This document shows, in pieces, positions 26,788-35,537 of a DNA stretch of 64,000 nt. The position numbers and the translations under genes are program-made. Source of the DNA: Flavobacterium supellecticarium (GTDB taxonomy: Bacteria; Bacteroidota; Bacteroidia; Flavobacteriales; Flavobacteriaceae); contig NZ_SSNZ01000004.1 in NCBI RefSeq assembly GCF_004801375.1, positions 1 to 64,000 on the forward strand. Direction: 5' to 3'. Within the stretch, counting starts at the first letter, position 1, and every line of letters starts with the position of its first letter. The notes under the pieces are model-generated. The model saw nothing but the letters and a program-made list of their open reading frames with translations. It ran no database searches and had not been told where the DNA came from.

Positions 26788-27489
26788 ATGATAACAATCG
26801 ATAACTATCTTGACAATCATTACATCCACCGCAGTAACTGGTTAAGAGCCGCCGTATTGGGCGCTAATGATGGGATCATATCTATCTCCAGTCTGGCCAT
26901 AGGTGTGGCTGCCGCAAGTTCGACCAGAGAACCAATTGTTTTAGCTACAGTAGCGGGACTTGTTGCGGGGGCTCTTTCTATGGCAGCGGGAGAATATGTT
27001 TCCGTAAGTTCCCAAACCGATACCGAAAAGGCAGACATAGAAAGGGAAAAAAAGGAGCTTTCTGAAATGCCCGATGTGGAACTGCAAATTCTTGCAAAGA
27101 TATACGAAAGGCGCGGCTTAAAGCAGGAGACCGCTATGCAGGTGGCCATCGAGCTTACGGCAAAGGATGCCTTAGGCACACATATCAGGGATGAACTGGG
27201 AATAAATGAGATTAGCCAAGCAAAACCAATCCAAGCCGCCCTGGCCTCCGGAGCATCCTTTACAGTAGGAGGCGTTCTACCTTTGTTGGTCATTCTTTTT
27301 GCCCCGGTTAAAGGAATGGAGTATTGGCTATACGGATTTACGATAATTTTTCTAATCATCTTAGGGGCTACCGCGGCTAAGACCGGGGGATCTAGTGTGG
27401 TAAGAGCGATTGTTCGCATCACGGTCTGGGGAACGATCGCAATGGTGCTCTCAGCATTTGTAGGATATCTTTTCGGAGTAAATATTTAA
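26788..27489 (+). CDS. VIT1/CCC1-family metal transporter
   Basis: The 233-aa product has the family signature NWLRAAVLGANDGIISISSL in TM1, AGALSMAAGEYVSVSSQ in TM2, a charged cytoplasmic metal-binding loop (about 80-140) and three further TM helices. Relatives move Fe2+ or Mn2+ out of the cytosol. It lies 17 nt before the DUF2231-like gene. Confidence 0.9.
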   Translation: MITIDNYLDNHYIHRSNWLRAAVLGANDGIISISSLAIGVAAASSTREPIVLATVAGLVAGALSMAAGEYVSVSSQTDTEKADIEREKKELSEMPDVELQILAKIYERRGLKQETAMQVAIELTAKDALGTHIRDELGINEISQAKPIQAALASGASFTVGGVLPLLVILFAPVKGMEYWLYGFTIIFLIILGATAAKTGGSSVVRAIVRITVWGTIAMVLSAFVGYLFGVNI

Positions 27490-27506
27490 ACTAAAACACT
27501 AATTAC

Positions 27507-27959
27507 ATGAATGGAGCACATTGGCATTTAATGGTAAACCATCTACCATTAATATTTCCTCTCGTAGGATTGATTGTCCTGATCACAGCTTTGATTTCAA
27601 GATCTGAATCCGTTAGACGTACGGCTTATCTGATTTTCATTTTGGGATCGTTGGCTGCAGTTATAGCAATGGCAACCGGAGATGGGGCCGAAGAAATTGC
27701 TAAAAGATTAGCTGGAGTTACACACACGTATATTGAAAGGCATGAAGAGACAGCAGAGACCTTTGCATTACTATCATATATTTTAGGGGGGGCTTCCCTG
27801 ATAGGGCTTTGGGCAAGTTTTAAGCAAAAAAGTTTTTCCAATATTGTTTCCTTTGTGACCTTAGTCTTTTCTATGATTGTATTGATCTTTGCCAAACAAA
27901 CCGGAACTACTGGAGGCGAGATAAGACATGATGAAATACGGAGCGAATCTTCTCGCTGA
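27507..27959 (+). CDS. DUF2231-like membrane protein
   Basis: The 150-aa product starts MNGAHWHLMVNHLPLIFPLVG, like the H-x-x-x-NH-x-P motif of DUF2231 proteins, and has four TM helices with a conserved ERHEETAE segment between helices 2 and 3. Histidines in the membrane suggest metal or heme contact, but the function is unknown. It is probably co-transcribed with the VIT-family gene. Confidence 0.7.
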   Translation: MNGAHWHLMVNHLPLIFPLVGLIVLITALISRSESVRRTAYLIFILGSLAAVIAMATGDGAEEIAKRLAGVTHTYIERHEETAETFALLSYILGGASLIGLWASFKQKSFSNIVSFVTLVFSMIVLIFAKQTGTTGGEIRHDEIRSESSR

Positions 27960-27980
27960 TCGACAAAAACATCAAACTAA

Positions 27981-28301
27981 GCAGCGTTTGATAATACTCG
28001 ACAGGTTCAAAAATATCTCGCAAAAGGATGTCTTTATAAACAAACAAAAACACCCGCTACCTTTGATACTATTGAGAAACAGGACTACGACCCCGAAATT
28101 AAAGACCTGTCTATCCTCTTCTATCTTCAGAATATAGAAAGCGTAGAGATGGCTTCATTCCAAATTTTGCAAATGACCGCTGTAAAGCTCAAAAATAAAC
28201 AAATTGGAGAACTGTTAAGGGAAAATTATGAGCTATTAAAAAGCAACAGAACCCAGCTATTACTGGTCGCAACCAAATATATAACTGCTGTCACCAAGTG
28301 A
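27981..28301 (+). pseudogene. Ferritin-like DUF892 (YciE/YciF) C-terminal remnant
   Basis: A frame open from just after a TAA at 27978 to a TGA at 28299 has no proper start. It encodes DPEIKDLSILFYLQNIESVE, MASFQILQMTAVKLKNKQIG and ELLRENYELLKSNRTQLLL. The E-x-x-E-(M/I)ASF helix pattern resembles YciF-type ferritin-like proteins. The N-terminal half is missing. Confidence 0.45.
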
Positions 28302-28439
28302 TACTGAAAGAAAATACAATTATTGACCACGTTATAGTTTCCCAAAAAGATGTCTCAAGCTCAGTTATAAGGTTGTGTCCATAATTAGCTGGCTATAAAA
28401 ATTATATGTTCTGATTAGCTCAGTCAAAAAACTAAAATT

Positions 28440-28460
28440 CACTATTAATAGTGATTGTTT
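28440..28460. promoter_or_regulatory. Palindromic operator candidate upstream of a secreted protein gene
   Basis: TCACTATTAATAGTGA at 28439-28454 is a perfect 16-bp palindrome, followed by TTGTTT. The 21-nt block at 28440-28460 matches 32047-32067 at 17 of 21 positions; that second site lies upstream of the PAS-LuxR regulator gene in the same island. Confidence 0.45.
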
Positions 28461-28503
28461 CATTTTTCCAACTCTCATAATTTTACCTTCAAATAACCAA
28501 ATT

Positions 28504-29379
28504 ATGGAAGCGACTGCAAAAAGCATAGGAAAATTATTAGTTGTCATTCTGATTACAGTTTTCGGAATGGAGGCAAAAGCCCAAAATCATGTAAGAGGTG
28601 CCTCAAATTGTATTTTACATGATGCCTATCTGAAAGAAACCAGCAAAACAAAAAACGCAGTTTCCTGTGTAGACTGTTATTGCAAAGTCTGTGGGGACAA
28701 AAAGAATAAAGAAAAAGAAGCCAAAAGAAAAGCCGAAGAACTGGCAAACGAGAAAAAAAACTCCACGCCACAAAAAAATGTACCCGTAAAAACCAACTCA
28801 AAGACAAAGGACAACGCAGTCATTTTGGTTGCACCAACACCAAAAGTGTCCAATACGGATAATACAGAAACTAAAAAGAAAATAGAACCCAAAAAAGAGA
28901 CCAAAATAGTCAGTAAGAAATCGAAAACCATTGACAAAGAGAAAATTGAGACCTTACTGAATGAAATAGGCAAGGTATATGCTGACAGTAAAAATTTTAA
29001 ACACAAGAATAACTATTATTGCAAGTTTGCTTTCTCAGGAACAAAAGTAACGATCACCAGAACTGATATGGGAGGTTCAAGAGATTTTACCTTTAAACAT
29101 ACATTTGATCTGGCAGATATCAAATCTATATCCCATATCAATAATGGACTCGTATCTATCAAAGTAGACAATGTAGCCTACGAATCTGGTTATTACCACT
29201 ATAAAGAAGGAGAAAAAGAGCTAAAAACAGCAGACTGGGAAATTGACCGGGGATTTCCCATCACCTACGCAAATTATGGATTCGGAAACGTTAATTATAA
29301 CGACGGAAACGATAAAGTCTTCAATCTGTTAAGACAGGCTGCATTGGAAGCTGGTGCAACATTGGAAGAAAAAAAATAA
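28504..29379 (+). CDS. Hypothetical secreted protein with charged linker
   Basis: The 291-aa product has a signal peptide (to about 26, GMEAKA-Q), a Cys-containing segment CVDCYCKVCGDKKNKEKE, a long Lys/Glu/Thr-rich linker (about 70-150) and a C-terminal globular domain (about 155-290) with DIKSISHINNGLVSIKVDN. No family was recognised. It is followed by other small secreted proteins on the same strand. Confidence 0.7.
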   Translation: MEATAKSIGKLLVVILITVFGMEAKAQNHVRGASNCILHDAYLKETSKTKNAVSCVDCYCKVCGDKKNKEKEAKRKAEELANEKKNSTPQKNVPVKTNSKTKDNAVILVAPTPKVSNTDNTETKKKIEPKKETKIVSKKSKTIDKEKIETLLNEIGKVYADSKNFKHKNNYYCKFAFSGTKVTITRTDMGGSRDFTFKHTFDLADIKSISHINNGLVSIKVDNVAYESGYYHYKEGEKELKTADWEIDRGFPITYANYGFGNVNYNDGNDKVFNLLRQAALEAGATLEEKK

Positions 29380-29512
29380 ACATTTAATATTTCTGTGGTA
29401 CATCAGGTTCGGATGTTGTCGAGAAACGAAAATAAGAGCGCGACAATACCAAATGTTTGGAAAAGCGCTGATTAATGCGAGATTATTGGCATTTTTAATA
29501 TAAAAACATACG

Positions 29513-30073
29513 ATGAGGGCAATCACACTAGTTATGGTTCTTTTTCAAACGACTTTTGCTTTTTCGCAAACAAAGAAGATCGTAAACCTACTGAACAAAG
29601 AACTCGCGAAAGAAATCCATCATCAAAAAGATGCAAATTATTGTGGCGATAAGTTCGATATAGTACACCATTTTAGCGTAAAGGACAGCTTGTTCAGGAT
29701 GATTGTCATTAAAACCAACCCTGTTACCTACCAACCCGAAGAAGACCGGATCGTTCAAACCAACACAAAAATCCTAAGCATAGAAATCCGAAAGAAAAAC
29801 AATTATGACAATAGTTTCTATACCGAAAAACAAGAAATCGATTTGCACAGGATAAAAGCAATTGCTAAGGATATCCATATTATGTTTGAAACGGAAGAAA
29901 ATGCGGTAACGATTACAAGTATGGCACAGAATGGAGAAAAAAAAATCCGAAAAAGCGATCTGTTTTTCCTATACCTATCGGCAGAAAAACACAACGAATA
30001 TTTAGCCGATGAAATCGTAAAGCTTTTCAAAAAAGCGGCCTATCCCATCGAAAAAGGATCTTGGCATGATTAA
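29513..30073 (+). CDS. Hypothetical secreted protein
   Basis: The 186-aa product has a signal peptide ending at AFAFSQ-type cleavage (about residue 19) and a mainly charged alpha/beta body. The phrase DLHRIKAIAKDIHIMFETEENAVTI resembles the C-terminal DIKSISHINNGLVSIKV region of the preceding secreted protein in layout, so the two may be distantly related. No family was recognised. Confidence 0.65.
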   Translation: MRAITLVMVLFQTTFAFSQTKKIVNLLNKELAKEIHHQKDANYCGDKFDIVHHFSVKDSLFRMIVIKTNPVTYQPEEDRIVQTNTKILSIEIRKKNNYDNSFYTEKQEIDLHRIKAIAKDIHIMFETEENAVTITSMAQNGEKKIRKSDLFFLYLSAEKHNEYLADEIVKLFKKAAYPIEKGSWHD

Positions 30074-30220
30074 GCTGAAAAACGTAATTGATTGACCTCT
30101 GTCAAAAAAACACTTTTCATAACACCATAAAATTTGGACAGGACCCCTATAAGTAAAATTGGAAGAAAAGCCTACTTAGATGGGAGGAATAGCATTAAAA
30201 CGACAATAAAAAGACTGACA

Positions 30221-30646
30221 ATGCATAAGTTAATACTCTTATTTCTACTGATTTCGTTACAGGCCAATGCGCAGAGAGCGGGACTAGACAGTTTATCTAT
30301 GGTACGGAATTATCTGATGGAAATCAGAAATGCCGTAAACTCTAAAGAACTGCCCAAACATAAACTGGAAAAATTAGACCGCTTAATAAAATCTGCGACC
30401 AGCCAAAAAGCTATTTTCAACAGAAACATCACAAAAGTTATAGGAGTTGCACTAGAAGCAGAACAACTGATGTCTACTCTAAATTTCATTTTACAATCCA
30501 TGGTTCTGTATCGATCGGATATTAAAAGTAATCACGAAAGCCAAGCCGAAACTGTATTCCTTAACAAGAACATTCCCGTTTTGGTATACAAAATTGATTT
30601 CTATTCCAAAAGGGCAAAGATAAGGTTGGAAGAAAACACCCATTAA
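30221..30646 (+). CDS. Hypothetical secreted helical protein
   Basis: The ATG at 30221 gives a clean signal peptide (MHKLILLFLLISLQANAQ) and 141 aa; the frame is open 29 codons upstream from a TTG but that extension would mask the signal. The mature part is mostly helical and basic. No family was recognised. It lies 2 nt before the zinc-ribbon gene. Confidence 0.6.
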   Translation: MHKLILLFLLISLQANAQRAGLDSLSMVRNYLMEIRNAVNSKELPKHKLEKLDRLIKSATSQKAIFNRNITKVIGVALEAEQLMSTLNFILQSMVLYRSDIKSNHESQAETVFLNKNIPVLVYKIDFYSKRAKIRLEENTH

Positions 30647-30648
30647 GA

Positions 30649-31095
30649 ATGGAAAGACGCTTCATGGACCAAAATAAAACCATTACAGAATTTCAGGAAG
30701 AAGTTTGGGTAAAATGTCCTTCGTGCGGCAAAAGGGCCATTGCCATTGCTAATTACGGATTGAAAAAATCCCGTCTCTCCTGTCCCAACTGTAGTTATCA
30801 CAAAGAACTTGTTACCCAGGTCGAATCTTTTGGCACGATGGGAAATCTGATAATGGCGGCTAACCAATATTTCGATGCAGAACTATGGTTGCAGCATCCT
30901 TTTAAGAACGATATTTTCTTTGCCTACAACGACAAACACCTATACTATCTGGAAAATTATATTTCCGCCAAATTAAGGGAACATAAAGAGCGCTCGCACT
31001 TTACACTTTTGGAAAGACTTCCGAAATTCTACCACGAAGGCAAAAACCGTAAAGCGCTTCTAAAAATTATCGAAAGGTTGAAAACTCGTTTTTGA
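30649..31095 (+). CDS. Zinc-ribbon hypothetical protein
   Basis: The 148-aa product has a treble of CxxC motifs, KCPSCGKRAIAI and LSCPNCSYHKEL (about residues 23-48), forming a likely zinc ribbon. A C-terminal helical domain with FFAYNDKHLYYLENYISAKL follows. Such proteins occur in Bacteroidota without known function. Starts at 30649 and 30664 are both possible. Confidence 0.65.
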   Translation: MERRFMDQNKTITEFQEEVWVKCPSCGKRAIAIANYGLKKSRLSCPNCSYHKELVTQVESFGTMGNLIMAANQYFDAELWLQHPFKNDIFFAYNDKHLYYLENYISAKLREHKERSHFTLLERLPKFYHEGKNRKALLKIIERLKTRF

Positions 31096-31228
31096 TTACC
31101 CCAAAACATCCCGATATAAAAATTAAGACCCAACAAAAGCTGGAGGTACTCCCCTACCTTTTTGTCCCGAAAATCTAAGACACAATTCAGAAATATATCA
31201 TTCAATTTCACATTCTAATGCAGGAGAA

Positions 31229-32005
31229 TTACAGCCAGCTTTCCAAAACAGCTTTTGAGCCGAGTTCTGCGAGCGAACTGCAACCCGATTTGGAGAAAAT
31301 ATTTTTACGGTGGGAGTTTACTGTATGTACCGAAAGACACAAAATATCTGCTATTATAGGTGTACTTTTACCCGCAAGTACAAGTTTAAGTACTTCTTTT
31401 TCCCTTCTGGAGAATAACTCTTTACTTGATACTAAAAAGGGCGCATTAATAGAAACATTAAAAAAAGAAGGTTCATCTTCCAGACCTATAAAGGAAAGTT
31501 TGGGTATGGATTCGCTTGGCAGCAGATGACTAATGTCTGTATGAATCCCCAGTGATCTAAGTAGATTATTATCTAAGTCAAATTCTATGATGGCCAGTTG
31601 ATGTAGGATCCTTATATAATGATCATCCTTGTTCTTTATTCGGAAATCATACTGTACCTTATATTTTGTGATTTTATCCGGAGGTAACTCCCTGAAAAAA
31701 TAATGCAATTTTTTTTCGAATTCGATAAAATAAGGTTGGTCGTCGGGATGTATCTTTGACAAAAAATCATTGGCTTTTATACTCTGTTCATAACCCAATA
31801 CTTTATTGATATGGGGACTGACATATTCAAACTCGCCATCTCTCACGTGGAAGATAAAGTAGTAATAATCACCCGGCTGAAAAAGGTTTAGAAGCTTCTT
31901 ATGAATTTCTATTTGGAAATCGAGAGGTTTATATGAGCCGTGTTTGGCAATCTCTTTCCAAACTTGCCTGGCCTTATCATAAAAAATAATATCATTATTT
32001 TTCAT
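31229..32005 (-). CDS. PAS-LuxR transcriptional regulator
   Basis: The 258-aa product has a PAS_3-type domain (about 45-155, FEYVSPHINKVLGYE) and a C-terminal LuxR HTH (about 195-255, FSRREKEVLKLVLAGKSTP and LSVHTVNSHRKNIFSKSG). It has no receiver or kinase domain, so it probably senses a ligand or redox state directly. A 21-nt motif at 32047-32067 upstream of it is shared with the promoter region of the gene at 28504. Confidence 0.88.
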   Translation of the reverse strand: MKNNDIIFYDKARQVWKEIAKHGSYKPLDFQIEIHKKLLNLFQPGDYYYFIFHVRDGEFEYVSPHINKVLGYEQSIKANDFLSKIHPDDQPYFIEFEKKLHYFFRELPPDKITKYKVQYDFRIKNKDDHYIRILHQLAIIEFDLDNNLLRSLGIHTDISHLLPSESIPKLSFIGLEDEPSFFNVSINAPFLVSSKELFSRREKEVLKLVLAGKSTPIIADILCLSVHTVNSHRKNIFSKSGCSSLAELGSKAVLESWL

Positions 32006-32046
32006 AGTCTCGCTTTTTTCAAAAATACAAAAAAACTCAAAACAAA

Positions 32047-32067
32047 CACTACCATAAGTGATTGTTT
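32047..32067. promoter_or_regulatory. Motif shared with 28440-28460
   Basis: CACTACCATAAGTGATTGTTT matches 17 of 21 positions of the palindromic block at 28440-28460. It lies 42 nt upstream of the PAS-LuxR start. Three tandem TTTGAG units follow at 32065-32082. Confidence 0.4.
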
Positions 32068-32154
32068 GAGTTTGAGTTTGAGTTTTACTTTAACTGAAAT
32101 CTAAACCACTAGACTATATATAAATCATAGGCATAAATTCTGTCAATGCCTCCG

Positions 32155-32571
32155 TTAGCTGATGCTTTCTTTTAGGTCATTAGCCATTTTTTTAATGAAT
32201 CCTTCCTTGTCCTTTTTTACCTCGCTCAACATTGCTTTTCTGTCCTCGGGCAAATCATAATATTTTTCTGCCCATAGGTTTATTTCAACCATTAAAGGCA
32301 GTAGGTCTATTCCCTTTTGTGTAAGTTGGTATAAAACTTTTGCCTTACTTCCCGGATGATCAGATTTGGTAATGATTCCGTTCTCTTCCAGCGTTTGTAA
32401 TCGGGACGCTAAAATATTGGTAGCAATTTTTTCTCCTGATTTTAAAAAATCGCCATAGGTGCATTGTTTTGCAAACATTAAATCCCTCACAATTAACAGC
32501 GACCACTTATCTCCCCATACCTCAAGGGAACTACTAATAGGACAATCCGATCTTTTTTTACTATCTGCCAT
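32155..32571 (-). CDS. HxlR-family transcriptional regulator
   Basis: The 138-aa product has the HxlR winged helix: DCPISSSLEVWGDKWSLLIV with the conserved Cys10, GEKIATNILASRLQTLEENG and the wing segment. Many HxlR proteins sense oxidants or aldehydes through that Cys. It is divergent from a short-chain dehydrogenase gene, with two dyad operators in the shared promoter, so it probably represses both. Confidence 0.9.
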   Translation of the reverse strand: MADSKKRSDCPISSSLEVWGDKWSLLIVRDLMFAKQCTYGDFLKSGEKIATNILASRLQTLEENGIITKSDHPGSKAKVLYQLTQKGIDLLPLMVEINLWAEKYYDLPEDRKAMLSEVKKDKEGFIKKMANDLKESIS

Positions 32572-32588
32572 AAATAATTTTTAAAATT

Positions 32589-32637
32589 ACTTGCAAAACG
32601 CAAGTTGTTTTATATCTTTGCACTTGCATAATGCAAG
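32589..32637 (+). promoter_or_regulatory. Promoter with two HxlR dyad operators
   Basis: Dyad 1 is ACTTGCAAAACGCAAGT (32589-32605), covering the -33 TTG at 32591-32593. The -7 box TATCTTTG is at 32613-32620, spacer 19. Dyad 2 is CTTGCATAATGCAAG (32623-32637), directly after the -7. Both share the half-site CTTGC. This placement would block polymerase binding. Confidence 0.65.
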
Positions 32638-32667
32638 CAAAATTACAAACTTTTTAAAACAAAAAAA

Positions 32668-33390
32668 ATGAAAACAACAGGAAATACAATTTTTATCAGT
32701 GGCGGTAGTGCAGGAATAGGTCTGGAAATCGCCAAAAAATTTAACGCAGCAGGCAATAAAGTCATCATTAACGGACGTAATGCAGAACGACTTGAAAAAG
32801 CGCTTAAAATGCTTGATAATGCAATTGCCATCCAAGGGGATTTATCAGTAGAAGCAGATAGAATCCGCATCGCGGAAGATTTAAAAAACAATCATCCAGA
32901 GGTCAATATCATCGTAAACAATGCCGGTGCAGCATTTGGTTATTTATTGAGCGAAACTACCAACGCACACGAAAAAGCTGCAATTGAGATGAATACAAAT
33001 TATTTGGCAATCATCCATTTTACAGAATTAATGCTACCACATCTCTTGCAAAAAGAATCGGCTGCAATTGCCAATGTTTCCTCAATTGCGGTGTTTGGTA
33101 GTCACAAATTTTTACCGACTTACGGTGCTACCAAAGCGGCACTTCATTCGTATACAGTCGCCTTAAGAATGACGTATGAAGAGCGAAAAAATCTACAGGT
33201 ATACGAAATCTATCCGCCTTTGGTAAATACAGAGTTCTCAGCAGAAATAGGTGGTGCAAACGGTATTCCACCTTCTGAAGTAGCTGATGAATTTTTCGCT
33301 GCACTTGAAAACAATCAATTTGACGTACCCGTTGGCGAAACGAAAAAGTATGCAGCGGCAGTGGCAGAAGCCATATCAAAAATTTCATAA
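32668..33390 (+). CDS. Short-chain dehydrogenase (DltE-like)
   Basis: The 240-aa product is a classical SDR with cofactor motif ISGGSAGIGLEIAKKF, NNAGA, and catalytic Ser and Y-x-x-x-K (YGATKAALHS). Sequence layout resembles the DltE/YciK group. It starts the rightward HxlR-controlled set, followed by a second SDR and a medium-chain reductase. The substrate is unknown; HxlR control suggests carbonyl or aldehyde detoxification. Confidence 0.88.
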   Translation: MKTTGNTIFISGGSAGIGLEIAKKFNAAGNKVIINGRNAERLEKALKMLDNAIAIQGDLSVEADRIRIAEDLKNNHPEVNIIVNNAGAAFGYLLSETTNAHEKAAIEMNTNYLAIIHFTELMLPHLLQKESAAIANVSSIAVFGSHKFLPTYGATKAALHSYTVALRMTYEERKNLQVYEIYPPLVNTEFSAEIGGANGIPPSEVADEFFAALENNQFDVPVGETKKYAAAVAEAISKIS

Positions 33391-33413
33391 ATCGATTAGT
33401 ATAGAACCTGATT

Positions 33414-34181
33414 ATGGATTTGAAAAATAAAACGATCTTGATTACCGGCGGGGGGGCCGGTATTGGGTTGGAAGCCGCCAGACAGTTTTTACAGGCAGGC
33501 GCAAAGGTCGTCATCACAGGAAGAAATCAGCGTAAGCTGGACGATGCGGTAAAGCTTTACCCGACACTTGTGGCAATACAAAGTGATGCGTCTAAGGAAG
33601 ATGATGCCAACAGTTTGTTCAAAAAAATAGAAGAACTGGGCGGCATAGATATTTTGTACCATAATGCTGGTGTAGGTGTACCGCCATCCAATCTGGGCCT
33701 CCCTAAAAATGACCATTTAGAAGGTGCCATGTACGAAATGGAAGTAAACTACTTTGGTGTAATACGGTTGAACAATCTATTCATGGATATGCTGAAATCC
33801 AGAAAGGAAGCTGCGATTATCCATACTACTTCCATTCTCAGTATCGTCCCGTCTGCCATTGAGGCTACCTATTCTTCTTCTAAAACAGCATTGGCATTTT
33901 ATGTGCAGTCGTTACGTAAACACCTGCAGGTTATTGATAGCAAATTGAAGATATTTGAACTGCTTCCCCCCTTGGTTGATACAGATATGGTAGCCGATCG
34001 GGACGATAAAAAAATCAGCCCCGCTCAGTTGATAAATGGCTTAATTAAAGGTTTGGAGAACGATATCTATACGATTAGAATTGGTGACAGCAAGACCATT
34101 TACTTTTTGAACCGTTTTCTTCCGAAGGTGGCCTACAACATCATCAATTCAAAAAAGCACAACAAGAAATTAGTCAATTAA
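33414..34181 (+). CDS. Short-chain dehydrogenase/reductase
   Basis: The 255-aa product has ITGGGAGIGLEAARQF, HNAGV and the catalytic YSSSKTALAF. It begins 23 nt after the first SDR and is similar in length and architecture, possibly from a duplication. The C-terminal DIYTIRIGDSKTIYFLNRF is typical of the DltE group. Confidence 0.88.
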   Translation: MDLKNKTILITGGGAGIGLEAARQFLQAGAKVVITGRNQRKLDDAVKLYPTLVAIQSDASKEDDANSLFKKIEELGGIDILYHNAGVGVPPSNLGLPKNDHLEGAMYEMEVNYFGVIRLNNLFMDMLKSRKEAAIIHTTSILSIVPSAIEATYSSSKTALAFYVQSLRKHLQVIDSKLKIFELLPPLVDTDMVADRDDKKISPAQLINGLIKGLENDIYTIRIGDSKTIYFLNRFLPKVAYNIINSKKHNKKLVN

Positions 34182-34192
34182 TTTTAATCTAT

Positions 34193-35194
34193 ATGAAAGC
34201 ATACAGTATCTCCAAATATAGTAAAGACGATAAAATGCAACTGGTTGATATACCCGAACCGAATATTGGGGAAAATGAAGTTTTGGTAGCTATTCATGCC
34301 ACTGCCATCAACCAGCTGGACAACAAACTGAAGGAGGGCGAGTTTAAATTGTTGTTGCCCTATAAATTTCCTTTGATTTTGGGCCACGATTTTGCCGGAG
34401 TGGTAACAAAGGTTGGGCAAAAAGTCAATCGTTTTAAAGTGGGTGATGAAGTATTTGCCCGTCCCGCCGATTTTCATATTGGCACATTTGCCGAATACAT
34501 TGCTGTCAATGAAAACGATCTGGCTTTGAAGCCTAAAAACATTTCAATGGAAGAGGCCGCATCTATTCCCTTGGTGGCTTTAACGGCGTGGCAGGCTTTT
34601 GTAGATAAAGCGCAACTTAAAAAAGGGCAAAAGGTATTTATACAGGCAGGTTCCGGCGGTGTAGGTACGATTGCCATTCAATTGGCAAAACATTGGGGTG
34701 CCACCGTGGCGACGACCGCAAGTGCCAATAATTTTGAATTGCTCAAAAGCTTGGGAGCCGATGTAGTTATTGATTACAAAACGCAGGATTTTGAAACCAT
34801 TCTGAAAGATTACGATCTGGTACTGAACAGCCAGGACGAAAAAACGCTTTCAAAATCGTTACGCATTTTAAAAAGAGCTGGAAAAGTGGTATCGATTTCA
34901 GGACCGCCAGATGCAGCTTTTGGCAAAGAGTTAGGCTTATCTTGGTTTATGAAAATGGTCATTTCATTTTTAAACAGAAAAGTAAGGAAACAGGCCAAAA
35001 AACTAGATGTTGATTACTCGTTTCTTTTTATGAAAGCCAATGGCAAACAATTATCAGCAATTGCAGATTTGATTGAAACGGGTGTGATAAGTCCGGTTAT
35101 TGATAAAGTTTTCCAATTTGAAGAAATGAATGAGGCGATGGAGTACGTTTCAAGTGGCAGGGCAAAAGGAAAAGTTGTGGTAAAGGTTAGGTAA
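34193..35194 (+). CDS. NADP-dependent medium-chain oxidoreductase
   Basis: The 333-aa product is a quinone-oxidoreductase-type MDR: GroES-like N-terminus with LGHDFAGVVTKVGQKVNRF, the Rossmann motif GSGGVGTIAIQLAKHWGA and C-terminal MEYVSSGRAKGKVVVKV. The zinc-binding Cys cluster of alcohol dehydrogenases is absent, as in QOR enzymes. It follows the two SDR genes by 11 nt in the same operon. Confidence 0.9.
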   Translation: MKAYSISKYSKDDKMQLVDIPEPNIGENEVLVAIHATAINQLDNKLKEGEFKLLLPYKFPLILGHDFAGVVTKVGQKVNRFKVGDEVFARPADFHIGTFAEYIAVNENDLALKPKNISMEEAASIPLVALTAWQAFVDKAQLKKGQKVFIQAGSGGVGTIAIQLAKHWGATVATTASANNFELLKSLGADVVIDYKTQDFETILKDYDLVLNSQDEKTLSKSLRILKRAGKVVSISGPPDAAFGKELGLSWFMKMVISFLNRKVRKQAKKLDVDYSFLFMKANGKQLSAIADLIETGVISPVIDKVFQFEEMNEAMEYVSSGRAKGKVVVKVR

Positions 35195-35246
35195 TTGCAG
35201 TTATTTGAAATAGCAATAGTTCCTATAAAGTAGGAACTATAACGGC

Positions 35247-35430
35247 TGTGAATTGACAGAACAGGGACTTATCAAAGTAGATGCACTCCAGAAAACAACA
35301 GTGGATAACATATTCGCCTGCGGGGACAATACGAACCCTTTACGTGCGGTACCATATGCTGTATCAACAGGCAAACAACACAGGTGTATTTTTAAACAAT
35401 GCTCTGGTAGAAGAAGATTTTTTAAAATAG
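35247..35430 (+). pseudogene. Fragment of an NAD(P)/FAD-dependent oxidoreductase
   Basis: The sequence encodes LTEQGLIKVDALQKTTVDNI, FACGDNTNPLRAVPYAVSTG and then, in another frame, TGVFLNNALVEEDFLK and a TAG at 35428. This is the C-terminal end of a thioredoxin-reductase-like protein, truncated at its 5' end and frameshifted after STG. It lies between the oxidoreductase operon and the MarR gene. Confidence 0.7.
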
Positions 35431-35485
35431 CAACACCGGAATTAACTGAACACTTTTCGAATATCTTCCATTTTACTATACTTTT

Positions 35486-35529
35486 TTTGATAGATTAAAT
35501 AAAAAATATTTATCTTTGCTACTAAGATA
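35486..35529 (+). promoter_or_regulatory. marR promoter with overlapping dyad
   Basis: TTTG (35486-35489), a 21-nt spacer and TATCTTTG (35511-35518) form a promoter. TATCTT...AAGATA (35511-35516 / 35524-35529) is an inverted repeat over the -7 and start region, a likely MarR autoregulatory operator. Confidence 0.55.
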
Positions 35530-35537
35530 TTTAGAAA

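Noticed and set aside
26820..27422. 200-codon minus-strand frame opposite the VIT-family gene
   Set aside because: It is fully antisense to a gene with a clear VIT signature and shows a low-complexity Ser/Ala composition.
29400..29460. Inverted TTGTCG/CGACAA near 29417-29444 as a mobile-element end
   Set aside because: Arms are only six nt and no recombinase or flanking repeat was found.
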